Shown here: positions 53,121 through 64,000 of the stretch, one piece after another
Position numbering within the stretch: position 1 is the first letter of the stretch
Layout of the letters: each line of letters starts with the position of its first letter
Source of the DNA: Aselliscus stoliczkanus
Lineage: Eukaryota > Chordata > Mammalia > Chiroptera > Hipposideridae
DNA: 64,000 nucleotides
Direction of reading: 5' to 3'
NCBI GenBank assembly: GCA_033961575.1
Contig: CM066735.1
Location: 89,783,449-89,847,448, forward strand
Made by a program: the position numbers and the translations under genes
Notes under the pieces: generated by a model
What the model was told of the DNA's origin: nothing
The model's input: the letters and a program-made list of their open reading frames with translations, nothing else
Databases searched by the model: none

Positions 53121-53389
53121 TCCTCTCTCTCCCCCGGGGACCACACAGACTAAATTGTACCGTAGTCTAGAATTTTTGGCCTTGGCAATGCCTGCTTATA
53201 TACCTTTCCAGTCATTCATGACTTTGCTTTACCTTTAATGTCTTTTAGTAAATTTGCAGTTCTTACGGTGGAAGAAATCCAGAGATGTTGAGGAAATTTA
53301 ATAGCATGCCATAATATTTTGTTAACTTGAAAGCATTTAAAATTTTGAATTTTTCTGATAAGTTTTTATTATTTTATAAATTTACAACA

Positions 53390-53720
53390 GAAAAAATTAA
53401 AATACAGATTAGTAAAAATTAAAAATCACCTGTAATCCCATTACTCAGAGATAACCACTGTTTAGATTCTGATATTTGTCTTTATATAAATAAAGATACA
53501 AATTTAAAGCTTATGTATCTTTTTTTAAAAAGTAGAATTACACCATACATGTTTTGTCATTTAAATATGTGTGTGAATCATTATGCGTTTTTCATTATTT
53601 TTATGATTGTATAGTAATCGACTATACAGATACATTTTAATTTGAAGCAAACCAATCTCTTGTTGGGTTTTTAGTGGTTTGATTAGTTTGTTATTTTGGT
53701 TTGTTTTATTGCCAAGCTTT
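53390..53720 (-). mobile_element. L1 3' UTR-type remnant, antisense
   Basis: The phrase atcacctgtaatcccattac followed by tcagagataaccactgttta is a hallmark of antisense L1 3' UTRs; it continues gtagaattacaccatacatg. Confidence 0.65.
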
Positions 53721-54969
53721 TTAAGAGAAAGATGTAAATGACAGGAAAAGGCAGCTCTTAGAAATATATTTTTTAAAAATCAAGATACCTACAACATGTC
53801 CTGAGATAATACAGATTCAGTCTAGTTTCCCAGACTTTGTTTAGTAACCTCTTAGTGATGTGACCAATCCATTATGACCATTACCAAGGCATTTAATTCC
53901 TCCTGTCTACCTTCTGTCATTGCTGGATACCTCCTATGTGCCAAGTACCATAGTGCGTACTGAGGATACCAGCCCAGTCTTCAAGGAACTATTTGACTTC
54001 TCAGCATAGCACTAATACTTTTTCAGGAGTAAATATTTAAGCAAAGATTTTAAAAAGACATTTTTGGTTTAATCTAATGTAAATTAAATCAGCCAGATTT
54101 TGTGGTACCTGTATAGTTGGTACAGAGGTGTTCTTTAAATTTGCATCTTGAATTTATTAACTAGTCTAAATATATTGAACATCAAACATACCATGTTCTA
54201 GTCTTGATTCCTACTTATCGTGTGCTTAAAAAACACCATTTTATTGCTTAATTCCCCTATAACATAAAGATTAAGTAAATATCATGTGAATTGGAAAGGA
54301 CTTTCATAATCTGAGGCAAATATATTGGGTATTTCGGGATGACAATAATTTTGCAGAGGAACAGTGAGATTAAAATAGAGCCTAATGGCTAAGCATAGGA
54401 CTGTGGTCGTGGAGTTGCAGTCTTTTTACAAGAAAGCATAGATGTGGAGGCTTCAATTTCCAGAATTTAGAGATCTACATTAAGCTGAATACACAGGCCT
54501 CTGAGAGCTGTTTTCAAGATAATGGCTGGCTGGAATTAATTCAGCATTATGTAAGATGGGTGTAGCCTCCAATGTCCTGACAAGTTGCCAATATGGGCAA
54601 AGTTTGAACCTGTTGACCGGTAAGATATAGACAATGTTCATTGTAGTAGAAAGGTTTCAAAGATGCAGTTAAATCCCAGCTTTCTGCAGTAGATGTTATA
54701 CCTGACTATTATAAATTAACAGAAGGTAAATGTGTAAAATATGTAACTATAGTAGATTGCTTCTGTCAAAACTCATCACTGCATAAATTATAACAGGCAC
54801 CATTAGGAAGAAATTACAGATACTTTGGATTCTTATAGTTAATTAATTGATACAGCGACCATTTAGATGAGCCACCATCATCATAAATTGTAGGTATTCT
54901 ACACCAACCAAAAATCTAACTCATCTCCAATGATTCCCTTTTCTATCTTTTCTGTTTCTATCAATAATG

Positions 54970-55255
54970 CGACCTTAATGTCATGAAACTTGTATCAAAT
55001 CCTTCTTGTTGATTATTCCTTTAAAATATTTCTGTCTTCCATTCATTCCTTTCTAATCCCACCACATGATTTAAAACCTCACTCTTCCTAACTGGCTTCG
55101 GTGCCTCTGGTAGCCCCCTTTTCCAAGATATTTCATATATCACTGCTAACATGTTATGTGATCTTTCTAACACATTCATATCCTCAGACCAATCCCTACT
55201 CCTAACTTGGTCTTGATTCCCCACGAGTTTAGTTCTTAGCATATAGTAGGTTTTA
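54970..55255 (+). mobile_element. L2 or MIR-type remnant
   Basis: C-rich L2-like body (cactcttcctaactggcttc, cctctggtagcccccttttc) with an end of ttagttcttagcatatagta. Diverged; the family is uncertain. Confidence 0.4.
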
Positions 55256-57008
55256 AAGAAACGTTGAATGCCTTATGAACTAACTCACTGATTCGTTTCC
55301 AAAATGTGAGGTTTCAGTTTTGTTTTAGCCTACACATGTATGTAATCTACTAAACTTGAATTTGTGTATTACACTTTCAGGTTACTTTCATTTACAACTA
55401 TTAAATGCACTGTGGCATTGGAAAATGATTGTTGACAGTGAAATAAACTAAGGAGATGAAAGCTTTAAATACACTTCTATCTTGTAAAATAATCTAGAGT
55501 CACAATCTAACTTGTGCTTCATTAAAATCTGAACATTCACAATGTGAGTCTTTAAGGTGAAGAAACTGGTTTTCATAATCCTCACTTGCAAATCAGCCTC
55601 ATTATTTTTCCACATCCCTGTGTATGCTCAATCCTTCTTCCCATTCTTTTATTTTTAGACCCAGTCAACCTGTCAATCATCTGTCTGTGAGCTGCTCGGG
55701 AGGAAGACCATCACTAAACAGGATTGTAACGTTAGGTTTTTTGGCTACCGCATAAATGTTTGTAAATCAGTTGAATACATTGAGTTTGTGGCGTTTAATC
55801 ATTATATAGTGAAGAGAAGTTTTACATGAAATGTTAAATGTTTGTATTTGGCATGGAAGTGCTTTCTGTTCTTCCCCATGTCCCCATTTAAGATTTCTGG
55901 AGTTGTGGTAATTTAACTTGAACCAAGGTTTAATAAGAGGTTTAGATTTAGTGTATAAAGCTCAGCTCAAAATGACACATGTAATCAAAGTACACAAATT
56001 GAACAATATTTATGAATTGGTTGAAACAGTTCCTATGCGTGATTCTGGAGTATGGTCTCCCTCAACGATCCCAGTTAATAACAATTGCTTTTCTTCACCA
56101 GGGCTAGGTTTTAGAACCCTCACTATTAGCTCATAGAAGAGTTTTAATTTTCTCTCAGCATAATGTTTATCAGTGCTCCTGAAAAACGTACAGCTTGCTG
56201 ATCTGTGGCTGCAAATGAGGAAATGAAGTAGATTAGCCAGATCTATTTTGGTAATATTGCATGATAATATTGGCTAATAATTAACTCCTGAATAATTGAC
56301 TGTAATATGCATGTTTCTTGGATTCCTGGTCAAAAGCTCTTTTAGCCTTTCTGATTGCACACTCTAAACTTTCTAAGTGTAGTATGAGTGTCAAGTTGCC
56401 CATGTTCCAAGCCAACTGGGAAGAAATGTGGGAAGTTAGCTTATGTTTCAAAGTTATTTAAAATGTGTACTGTTCTTTTAAGCGGTGGTATACTATTCTT
56501 GCCAATAAGGTAAGTTTAAGGTTTCTCTCAATGTGCTGGAATGATGCTGCTACTGTAAACTGCTATTGTGTAGACTGGAACTTTAAAAAGTAATTATGTG
56601 TTCAAAGGGCTTCAAGCCAAGTTATACTACATGTTTCTTGACAATCTTGCCTACAGCCAGTGTGATAGTACTAAAAGAAGTTAGCCATTCTTAAGTACAA
56701 GACAACACCCATAGCAGATCCTGAAAAGACTGAACAGTGACTTCTAAACAAGTTATTCCCTGCTGAAGTGGAAATCAGCACAAATACATGATGTAATGCA
56801 TGAAAGATGCAAGGACTCCCTTTGTATGTCTCATAGAGGGCATTGTTTTTAAAATCTTTTAAGGATTATTTTTACTTGGTGAGCATTGCTTTTTTTCAGA
56901 GGCCTTCTCTGGTGTATTTTAGTATTATCAAGGCTGTTTTGCTATTTGAATTAGAAAATGTCAGAAGCGTATATTATTGATTTGATTTAATAATATGATC
57001 AATTTGAT

Positions 57009-57299
57009 TCACTCAGATTTGGGTATTTTTGTTATTAAATACATAAAGTTGACCACTGACGAACTGTAGAGTGCCTCTCAAAGTACCACAAGTTGAAGCG
57101 TCTTATTTTCTAAAATTCAGCAATATTCTATGATTGTCATTCTCTCTTAAAAGGCTTTTTTTTTTGAGGACAGTGTCACTGGCCCTCATACGTGGGACCC
57201 GAACAGGAGCCGCTGGCTTCCCAAGCCAGCGCTTAATCAACGCACCACTCGGCCAGCCCTTAAAAGGCTTTTTAAGTGTTTTAAAAGTTAAAGAACTAA
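57009..57299. repeat. Duplicated segment, copy 1 (contains a SINE)
   Basis: It aligns with 58903-59085. Shared landmarks include gatttgggt, gttattaa, tctaaaattcagcaatattc and taagtgttttaaaagtta. A SINE at 57161-57258 interrupts this copy. Confidence 0.85.
57161..57258 (-). mobile_element. tRNA-derived SINE (family A), 15-bp TSD
   Basis: Antisense copy: gaggacagtgtcactggccc, gggacccgaacaggagccgc, cgcaccactcggccagcc. The duplication cttaaaaggcttttt is at 57146-57160 and 57259-57273. The short ORF at 57134-57421 is a shadow. Confidence 0.95.
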
Positions 57300-57509
57300 A
57301 ACAAAAGGCTGGAAGTCTTTATTGTACCAAACATAAAGGCGGTAATTTGAGACATATTTTTGCAGAGATTTTTGGAAAAATTATGTATTACAAGGGTTTT
57401 TTAGCTTTTCTTCCTTTTTAAGGCATCAGTGGTTCTGCTATTTATAAATACAGACTCTAGTTTACCGATGGGTGTGTTTCATAAGTCCATTTTGAAGTCT
57501 TGTTAGTTG

Positions 57510-57703
57510 ACCTGGTGGAAAGACCAAGGACTTTTAAGAGAGACCTGGCCAAATCTTGGTTCTATTATTTCTTAATTGGAATTTAATTAAGAAGTAAGAA
57601 ATTTAATTGGAAAGGTTAATATTCCTTAACCTTTCAGAGCCTCTTTTTACCTATGTGGAAAGGAATAATATTTTCCTTACTGAGTTGTTAAATGGCTTAA
57701 TGA

Positions 57704-57739
<36 letters not shown>

Positions 57740-57790
57740 CAAAGCATAGGGCTTGGGCTAGAGTAAGTATTCAATTAATAACAGTTATAG
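57510..57790 (+). mobile_element. MIR SINE with internal (TA)n
   Basis: MIR-like order: tccttaacctttcagagcct, ctttttacctatgtggaaag, gttgttaaatggcttaatga, then a TA microsatellite (57705-57738) and gagtaagtattcaattaata. Confidence 0.65.
57705..57738 (+). repeat. (TA)17 microsatellite
   Basis: An uninterrupted TA dinucleotide tract within the MIR. Confidence 0.97.
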
Positions 57791-58169
57791 ATTAATAGTA
57801 GCAGATGTAGCTCCTCCAGTTGTTGTCAAAACTTAGAATCAAAAGTGGAAATATCGGTTACTACACTATGCATGAAAATGAGTTTTTGTGGAGTAGCCTG
57901 GAAATCCCATCCTAGTTAAAACCAAGATAAACACAATTTAAAAGGGTCGATTCCAAAAAACAAGACATTTCAGACCAATTTTTTAAAACTGTATAATGAA
58001 ATCAGTATAAGCCTATGGGGAAGAATATGTAGCTTTACAAGCTTGAGAAGCTGTGTGACCAGAAGAAAATCACTGAGCTTATTGGCAGTGTTTTTGACAC
58101 TGAAAGTTTAATCCGCTAGTATTTTAAAAGAAGCGAAAGAGACAATCTTTTCATGTCCATAGAGCTTTA

Positions 58170-58300
58170 GAGTTTATCAATTTGTTCATAAACCGTATCT
58201 CAGGAGCGTTCCTACTTCGCAGATGGAAAACCTGGGGCTCAAGCAGGATCACTTGCCGGAAGTCACCCAATAAGTTAACAGCAAAATGGGAACTAGAAGG
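58170..58300 (-). mobile_element. MIR fragment, antisense
   Basis: cgcagatggaaaacctgggg, ctcaagcaggatcacttgcc and aagtcacccaataagttaac form antisense MIR. Confidence 0.65.
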
Positions 58301-58481
58301 AATTCCTTTAATTTATGGAAACATTTGCCAAGTCTCTGCTCATATTGCTGATATGGAAATAAATACATTTACCCACAACCACCTCCTCCTCCCAATACCA
58401 CATACAATCTGGGCCTTCCTCTCCAGAATTGTAACTTTCCTCTCTGTTCTAGTCAAGTGAGTCCCCCTCCCTGTCTTAGTC

Positions 58482-58800
58482 CATTTGGGCCCCTGTCACA
58501 AAATACCACAGGCTGGGTGGCTTATAAATAGCAGACATTTATTGCTCACAGTTCTGGAGGCTGGGAGTCAACGGCAGCATGGCCAGGTGAGGGCCCTTTT
58601 CCAGGTTGCAGATTTCTCCGTTTGTATCTTCACAAGATGGAAGGGCTAGGGATCCCTCTGGAGCCTCTTTTATATCAGCACGAATCCCGATCATGAGGGC
58701 GGAACGCCCCCACCCCAAGGCCTCACCTCCTAAAACTACCACATGGGACATTAGGATTTCAACATACACATTTGGAGGCGATGCAAACATTCAGACCACA
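58482..58800 (-). mobile_element. MaLR LTR (MST/THE1-type), antisense
   Basis: Well-preserved antisense LTR: gtcttagtccatttgggccc, aaataccacaggctgggtgg, cagttctggaggctgggagt, taggatttcaacatacacat and tgcaaacattcagaccacag. It is a solo LTR without internal sequence. ORFs on both strands here are incidental. Confidence 0.9.
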
Positions 58801-58902
58801 GCACACCCTTCTCAGGGCACACATAGCCTGGAAGCTCTCAGAACCAGAGAGCTTTCTTGTTACACCAACACAGAGTGGTGCTGGAAATTCCAGAATCCCT
58901 GC

Positions 58903-59085
58903 ATCACTCCGATTTGGGTCTTTTGGTTATTAACTACCTAAAGTTTGAACATTCATGAAATGCTGATTGGGTACCTCTCGAAGCACCACAGGTTGAAACG
59001 TCTGATTTTCTAAAATTCAGCAATATTCTATGATTATCATTCCTTTTAAAAAAGGTTTTTTAAGTGTTTTAAAAGTTACAAAACA
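58903..59085. repeat. Duplicated segment, copy 2 (SINE-free)
   Basis: It is the partner of 57009-57299, in the same orientation and about 1.9 kb away, without the SINE. Its sequence ttttaaaaaaggtttttt at 59044-59061 is the empty-site counterpart of the SINE insertion in copy 1. Confidence 0.85.
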
Positions 59086-60139
59086 AAAACACGAAGAACT
59101 TTGCATTCTACTTCCGGAGAGTCCTAGTAGAAGTTGAAACAGCATGCAGACAAACATCTAGGATAGATGTTTTAGTTTTTAAAAGCAGGAAGTATGGCTT
59201 TACTTTTTTTTTTCCTTTTGCAGTGTTCACAGCATTTTAAGAACAGAGTCCATGGCTAAATAAATTGAGGTTTTGAGGTTTTCAGGATTCAAATCATGAA
59301 AATCATGAGTGGGTTTTTCTCTAAAGCATAATATGCGTATATTCCTGGGTTTCTCTCCCAATATCCAAACAGCTAATAGCTTTGTTGAACTGTGTTCTCT
59401 TCCCCAGAAAGGAAATTCTAATTAACTCAAGCACTTTGATTCAACCGCTAAGCAATTTAAAGATGGGGGATGGTGCTACATTTGGTCTTAGTTTCTTCTA
59501 ACGTCCTTTGTTAGCCTCATAAAAACTCCGGTGGATATGAATCTTAATAGATTTCAGTTCTGCTCTATTTTCACATTCCTGCTTGTCCTGAGGGAGTAGT
59601 ATAGTTTGGTTATTGTTGGTCTGGCATGCAGCTGGAAGAAGAATGTAGAGTTTATGGGAGTAGGGGGCCTCTATGCTTGTTGCTGCTGCCAGAAATGCGT
59701 ATCTCACAATTCCTAGGTTTTGTGCAAGGCATGTTATAAAAAGGAAGCATGCAACTTGATGTGTATAAGTGAGTCCATCAAGATTGGATTTACTTGTATG
59801 TAATTTACTTTGTCAACGGGGAGATAGAAAGATTACCTATATCCTGGAATATTTTCTCCCCTCTTCCGTTCTCCCATTCTTTTCAAATGGCCTGCCTTTC
59901 TACCCTTAGAGAGAGTTACTTGTTTGGGTTAAGGTACTGTTTTAAGGAGTCTTACCGTGTGAATCAGATAGCTTATTTGTCATCTGAAAAAACAGGGGCT
60001 AGAACCTTGGCACAGTTGAGCATGGGGTGGACAAATTTTGATAAGGATATTAAATGACAGGTTCAAGTTTACACAGCTAGTAAGTTTTATAGCTACAGAT
60101 AATTTGACCTCTTTTTCAACAAACTTCTCAACCTGCCCA

Positions 60140-60500
60140 TGGTTTTGCTTTCTTCCCCTCTTAGCCTAGACTCTGGGTTGAATCGTTTCAGCTCGTGCCT
60201 CCTTCACTCCACCAACCCCCATCACTCACCCTGCATTTCCCCTGCATACTTGGGATTTGTCAAGCTGCTGATCAAACTCATTGCCTTGCAGTCTCTTCCC
60301 ACTTTGCATGCTTTTCCTGAGCCAGTGTATCTACCTTCATGGCTTTATCCAATAAACATGTGCTGGCATGTTGCAAACTTTTATCTGCAGCTCAAGTCTC
60401 TGTCCTGAGTTCCAGACCCATCTCTTCATAGTTAGAGAAGATATTTACTTAAAAGCCCCAGACAGAATTCATCTACTCTCTCAAACCCACATCTACCTCC
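60140..60500 (+). mobile_element. Possible L2 body remnant
   Basis: A C-rich stretch (tgcctccttcactccaccaa, ccctgcatttcccctgcata, aagtctctgtcctgagttcc) resembles diverged L2. Low certainty. Confidence 0.35.
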
Positions 60501-61384
60501 ATCTTTAAGACCCTAGGATACTTGGAGGGGGAAAACGCCAAGAAATTAAAAGCCAAGAGCCTAAAGTCCTTCACCTCTTCCTCTCATCTAAAGCTAATTA
60601 GAGGCTAATGCGCTGAAGTTCGGCTGACATTGTCTCATGCTTTCATTAGTAACATTATGATCTAAGTCATTGTGTGTGGAAGTTCAAGGTTTCAGGATGG
60701 AACATGTTCATTCATTTATTAGGCATCATTAATGATGCCAGATATGGGCCTGGGATAAGGAGAGTTATTTAGATAAATAAGGCTTGGGTGTACAGTTTTC
60801 TTTATATGCACTGGGATATTTTAAACATGTCTTGAATAACCGGTCTTCCCAGGATACATACACTCTTAAATGTCTGTACACTGCCCACGCCTTCTCCTAC
60901 CATGTCATTTGAATGTAAAGCATTATCCTGAATGTATACCTTTGGAAAAGGGGCCAAAAAGAAGATGATTGATTTTCTTTGGGACAGATATAAAATTAAT
61001 GTCATATTGAATGGGAAAAAGTCATATGCTTCAGCCAGGAGAAAACCTTAAGATCAGGTGTGATTAAAACTTGCCTGAAGGGCTGAACTGTAAGAGAAGG
61101 TTTCTAGTTGTGGGGCAGGTTCCATGTTGTGACTTGACTCCCACGCTTGCAGTCTTATGCACTTTTCTGAGCATGGTTCCAAGGGCCTTGGAGCATTCCC
61201 CGACCTTGTCTCTTCAATGAACATGTCTTGCCATTGTCACTAAAAAGAACACCATGATGATTGGTTTTTTACTTCTTCAACAAAGATTGTCAAAAAAATA
61301 AAAGTGCACCTGTCGAGATTTGGCTTTTTTGCTTGGATATGTCAAAGTGGAACAAGCAAGGAGCCCGGGGATTATTTACATTCC

Positions 61385-61490
61385 TGTGAGCTGTGTGATC
61401 TGAACCAGGTCACTCCATTCCGGCTTCTGTTTCCTCTTCTGCTAAAGGATGATGTTTGAACTTCTTGTCAACGTTCTGTTGGCTCTCTAA
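61385..61490 (+). mobile_element. MIR fragment
   Basis: gtgagctgtgtgatctgaac, caggtcactccattccggct, tctgtttcctcttctgctaa match the MIR core. Confidence 0.75.
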
Positions 61491-61904
61491 CAGAACACTC
61501 AGGAAATTCACAGCTCTGTGACAAGTATGTTTTCACAATACAGAAAGACCAACTATCTTACTTTAAGACCTCTGTTATTTTGATTCTAATATAATTCCTA
61601 TATTTTCTTTTTTGAAAAGCAGTCATTACATTGGAATACTTTTGTTACTTGTTGGGTTTGGAAAATTAATTTTTAAACAATGGTGATGGCATTATAGGCC
61701 ATGAGCTGTTAGCCACCAGGATTCCTTATCCAGACTAATGGTATATTTTAAACTAGAGTATTTCATTGGGGGGAAGGGTGTCTGTGAACCGTAAGAAAGG
61801 GAACAGGCACTGGAAGAGTCCAGATGATGGAAGGGCCTTGCACTGAGATGGAGAACATAGAGAAGAGCAGGCTGGGGAGGGTGGAGTCTCAGTGGATACA
61901 CATC

Positions 61905-62470
61905 AAGTTAGAACACGCCACCCTCCTGCTCAAAACTCAAATGGCTCCCACTTCTTTAAGTACAAAAGTGCAGTCCTTCCCACAGCCTACTGGACCCTGT
62001 ACCACCTGGCCACTGCTGCCTCTATAGACTCTCCTCCAACCTCCTTCCCTTAATCCTGTTGCTGGAGCCTGGCTCTTTCTGGGACACACCAACACACTCC
62101 TGCCTCCAGGCTTTTCACATTTGTTCCCTCATCATAGATTCCTCCCCTCCCTGCCTCTCATGGCTCATTGCCTCACTTTCTTCAGGTTTCTATTCACATG
62201 GTAGCTTATCAAAGGGGCCCTTCTTAACCACCACAAATAAAAGAGCACACCTCCCATTCTCTTGGCTGCAGCATCCTTTCTCTTTCTTACTTGGGCCTTT
62301 ATTTTTCTCATACTCTTACCACCATCCAGTGTCTGTTTGTTTATGGTCTATATGCCCCCCTCCCTGATGTACACTTCAGATGCAGGGAAGAAGGTATGCT
62401 TAATTATTACTATATCCCCAGCAACTAGAATTGGGTCATGGTAGATGCTCAATAAGCAGTTATTGAGCAA
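61905..62470 (+). mobile_element. L2 LINE 3' region, long copy
   Basis: A long ordered L2 match: ctcaaaactcaaatggctcc, ttcccacagcctactggacc, gtaccacctggccactgctg, ggcttttcacatttgttccc, and the 3' end gatgctcaataagcagttat. Non-coding. Confidence 0.88.
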
Positions 62471-62539
62471 ACGAAATCAGTTTGGGACATGCTGAATTAG
62501 AATTGTCTAAGTAGAATCACACAAGCAATTGAATAATAC

Positions 62540-63110
62540 TTGTTCATTAGAGAAGTCCGAGCTATAGATCAGGAATCATTGGCATATTTACGACATGAGA
62601 GTGGATGAGATCAGGCAGTGAGGAATGAGAAAAGGGAAAAGTCAAGGATACATCCTGGGGAACACCAATCTTGAGGTACAGATAAAGGCAAGTGGATCTA
62701 TGAAAGATACTCAGAATGAGTAGTGAGAGACTGAAACACACAACCAGGGAAGGGATATCTGGGGGCAAACTACAGAGTGGGTCCCAACGAGAGAATGACA
62801 AACAGAGACAAATGCTGCAAAGTGAGGCTGGGTCCTTAGAACCAAGTCCCTGGAATGCTGATGGGAGAAGCCAGCCTGCACTGCACTGGGAATCAAATCA
62901 GAGATGAGATGTGGGGACAGAGCCTGGTGATGGAAGAATGGATTTAGTTGAGGCGGTAACAGAAGAATGTTTAAATGAGGATAGATTAAATTTGTCTGTT
63001 GATGGAGTGAAACCCAGAAGGTAGAGGTAAATGAATTTGAGGGTACAGATGAAGATCTGACCACAATTTATTGCTGAGAAGAGGAAAGAGTAAGAACAGA
63101 GGTAAGCAAA
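62540..63110. repeat. Ancient interspersed repeat (unassigned family)
   Basis: gagagtggatgagatcaggc, atcctggggaacaccaatct and the A/G-rich remainder belong to the same old family as 3955-5100. Confidence 0.5.
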
Positions 63111-63167
63111 ATTGTGTTGGGATTTAGGTTGTGGGGACAGCCAGGGAGGACTTCCTGCCTAAGGCCT

Positions 63168-63198
63168 TTTATTTATTTATTTATTTATTTATTTATTT
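63168..63198 (+). repeat. (TTTA)n microsatellite
   Basis: About seven and a half TTTA units in a row, just upstream of the Tigger element. Confidence 0.97.
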
Positions 63199-63268
63199 CC
63201 AATATAAGAAGAGAATGCTGTTTGCTGACAAGAGGGGAAAAGTAATGGGTGGATTTCCAAAGAGAGTA

Positions 63269-63906
63269 CAGTAGTTCCTCCTTAACGGTGGTTTCACTTT
63301 CTATGGTTTCATGCTGAATTAGAGTTTCAGTTACCTGCAGTCAACAGGGGTCTGAAAATAAATGGAAAATCTCAGAAATAAACAATTCATAAGTTTAGTG
63401 CAGGTGTGAGTAGCATGATGAAATCTCATGCTGTCTCTTGCGAGAGGTGAATCATCTTTCGGATCAGCGTCTCCCCGCTGTTTATGCTCTGTGCCCATTA
63501 TTTTCTTAGAAGCCAGCTCAATATCAGATTTACTATTGAGGTATCAGAGTGCTTGTGTTCCAGTAGCCCTTATTTTAATTAATAATGGCCCCAAAGAGCA
63601 AAAATGATGATGCTGGCAATTTGGATACGCCAAAGAGAAGCAAGTGCTTCCAGTAAGTGAAAAGGTGAGTACACTACAATAAGATATTTTGAGAGAGAAG
63701 AAAGAGACCACATTTACATAACTTTTCTGACAGTATATTGTTCTAATTATTCCATTTTATTATTAGTTGTTAATCTGTGCTAATTTATAACTTAACCTTT
63801 ATCATAGGAAAAAGCATAATGTATATAGTGTTTGCTATTGTTTGTGGTTTCAGGCATCCACTGGGGGTCTTGGAACATATCTCCCGCAGATAACGGGTGA
63901 CCACTG
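63269..63906 (+). mobile_element. Tigger DNA transposon, internally deleted, TA TSD
   Basis: The left end cagtagttcctccttaacgg and right end (reverse complement cagtggtcacccgttatctg) are inverted repeats flanked by TA (63267-63268, 63907-63908). An atggccccaaagagcaaaaa start at 63581 preserves the first codons of the Tigger transposase (MAPKSKNDDAGNLDTPKRS), then a stop. Most of the transposase, including the catalytic region, is missing. Confidence 0.9.
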
Positions 63907-64000
63907 TATCAAGTTTAAAACCAGAGCTCTGGGGAACAGGATGACATGCTGCCTAGGGGAATGTGCCTATGGTGTCCAGAGATGGCCGGAGCCAGATGTG

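Larger units (their letters stand above)
43041..64000. other. Intergenic DNA downstream of NGLY1
   Basis: I see no exon series, CpG island or conserved ORF on either strand. Recognised pieces are listed separately. Stretches with nothing recognised include 43050-44690, 47600-48040, 49260-50690, 51000-52040, 54010-54960, 55300-57000, 59090-60130 and 60510-61380. In human, NGLY1 is followed on this side by TOP2B in the same orientation, tens of kilobases away; no TOP2B exon is recognised. Confidence 0.75.

Noticed and set aside
43041..64000. TOP2B first exons or an equivalent of human MIR4442
   Set aside because: TOP2B is expected downstream from human synteny, but no TOP2B-like exon or CpG island was found. 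I could not recognise a convincing microRNA hairpin orthologue.

Overview
The window is eukaryotic nuclear DNA from a placental mammal. It is AT-rich, intron-dominated and dense in interspersed repeats (L1, L2, MIR, MER5-type hAT, MaLR LTRs, Tigger). At least ten young tRNA-derived SINEs begin with a GGCCGGCCGAGTGGCGC-type head. From memory these resemble SINEs of rhinolophoid bats, so a bat of that group is the best guess. The species is an inference; the mammalian assignment is secure.

One protein-coding gene is present with certainty: NGLY1 (cytosolic peptide:N-glycanase) on the + strand. Exons 2 to 12 lie between 3000 and 42529. Exon 1 (start codon, promoter) lies upstream of the window. 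Every intron is GT-AG, all eleven exon phases join, and 610 complete codons plus one split codon are open to a TGA stop at 42527-42529. If exon 1 encodes 43 residues as in human, the product is 653 aa. The order is PUB domain (exons 2-3, p97/VCP binding), low-complexity linker (exon 3), transglutaminase-like catalytic core with two CxxC zinc pairs and an intact Cys-His-Asp triad (exons 4-9), and a C-terminal PAW mannose-binding domain (exons 9-12). The 3' UTR follows, with several AATAAA signals between 42755 and 43022.

Layout: 1-2999 tail of intron 1; 3000-42529 exons 2-12 with introns 2-11; 42530 to about 43040 3' UTR; the remaining 21 kb shows no recognisable gene and is read as intergenic. 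In human the next gene on this side is TOP2B, but no TOP2B exon is recognised here.

The rest of the interest is in mobile elements: short and long forms of one SINE family, a trimeric tRNA-like SINE, a tailless 33-bp SINE fragment with intact target-site duplications, three Tc1/mariner-type miniature elements (one retaining a transposase C-terminus), an old L1 in intron 7 carrying nested younger insertions, and a duplicated segment that preserves the empty site of a SINE. I found no operon, CRISPR array, tRNA or rRNA gene, and no evidence for a new multi-gene system. One 141-codon antisense ORF in intron 2 is unexplained.
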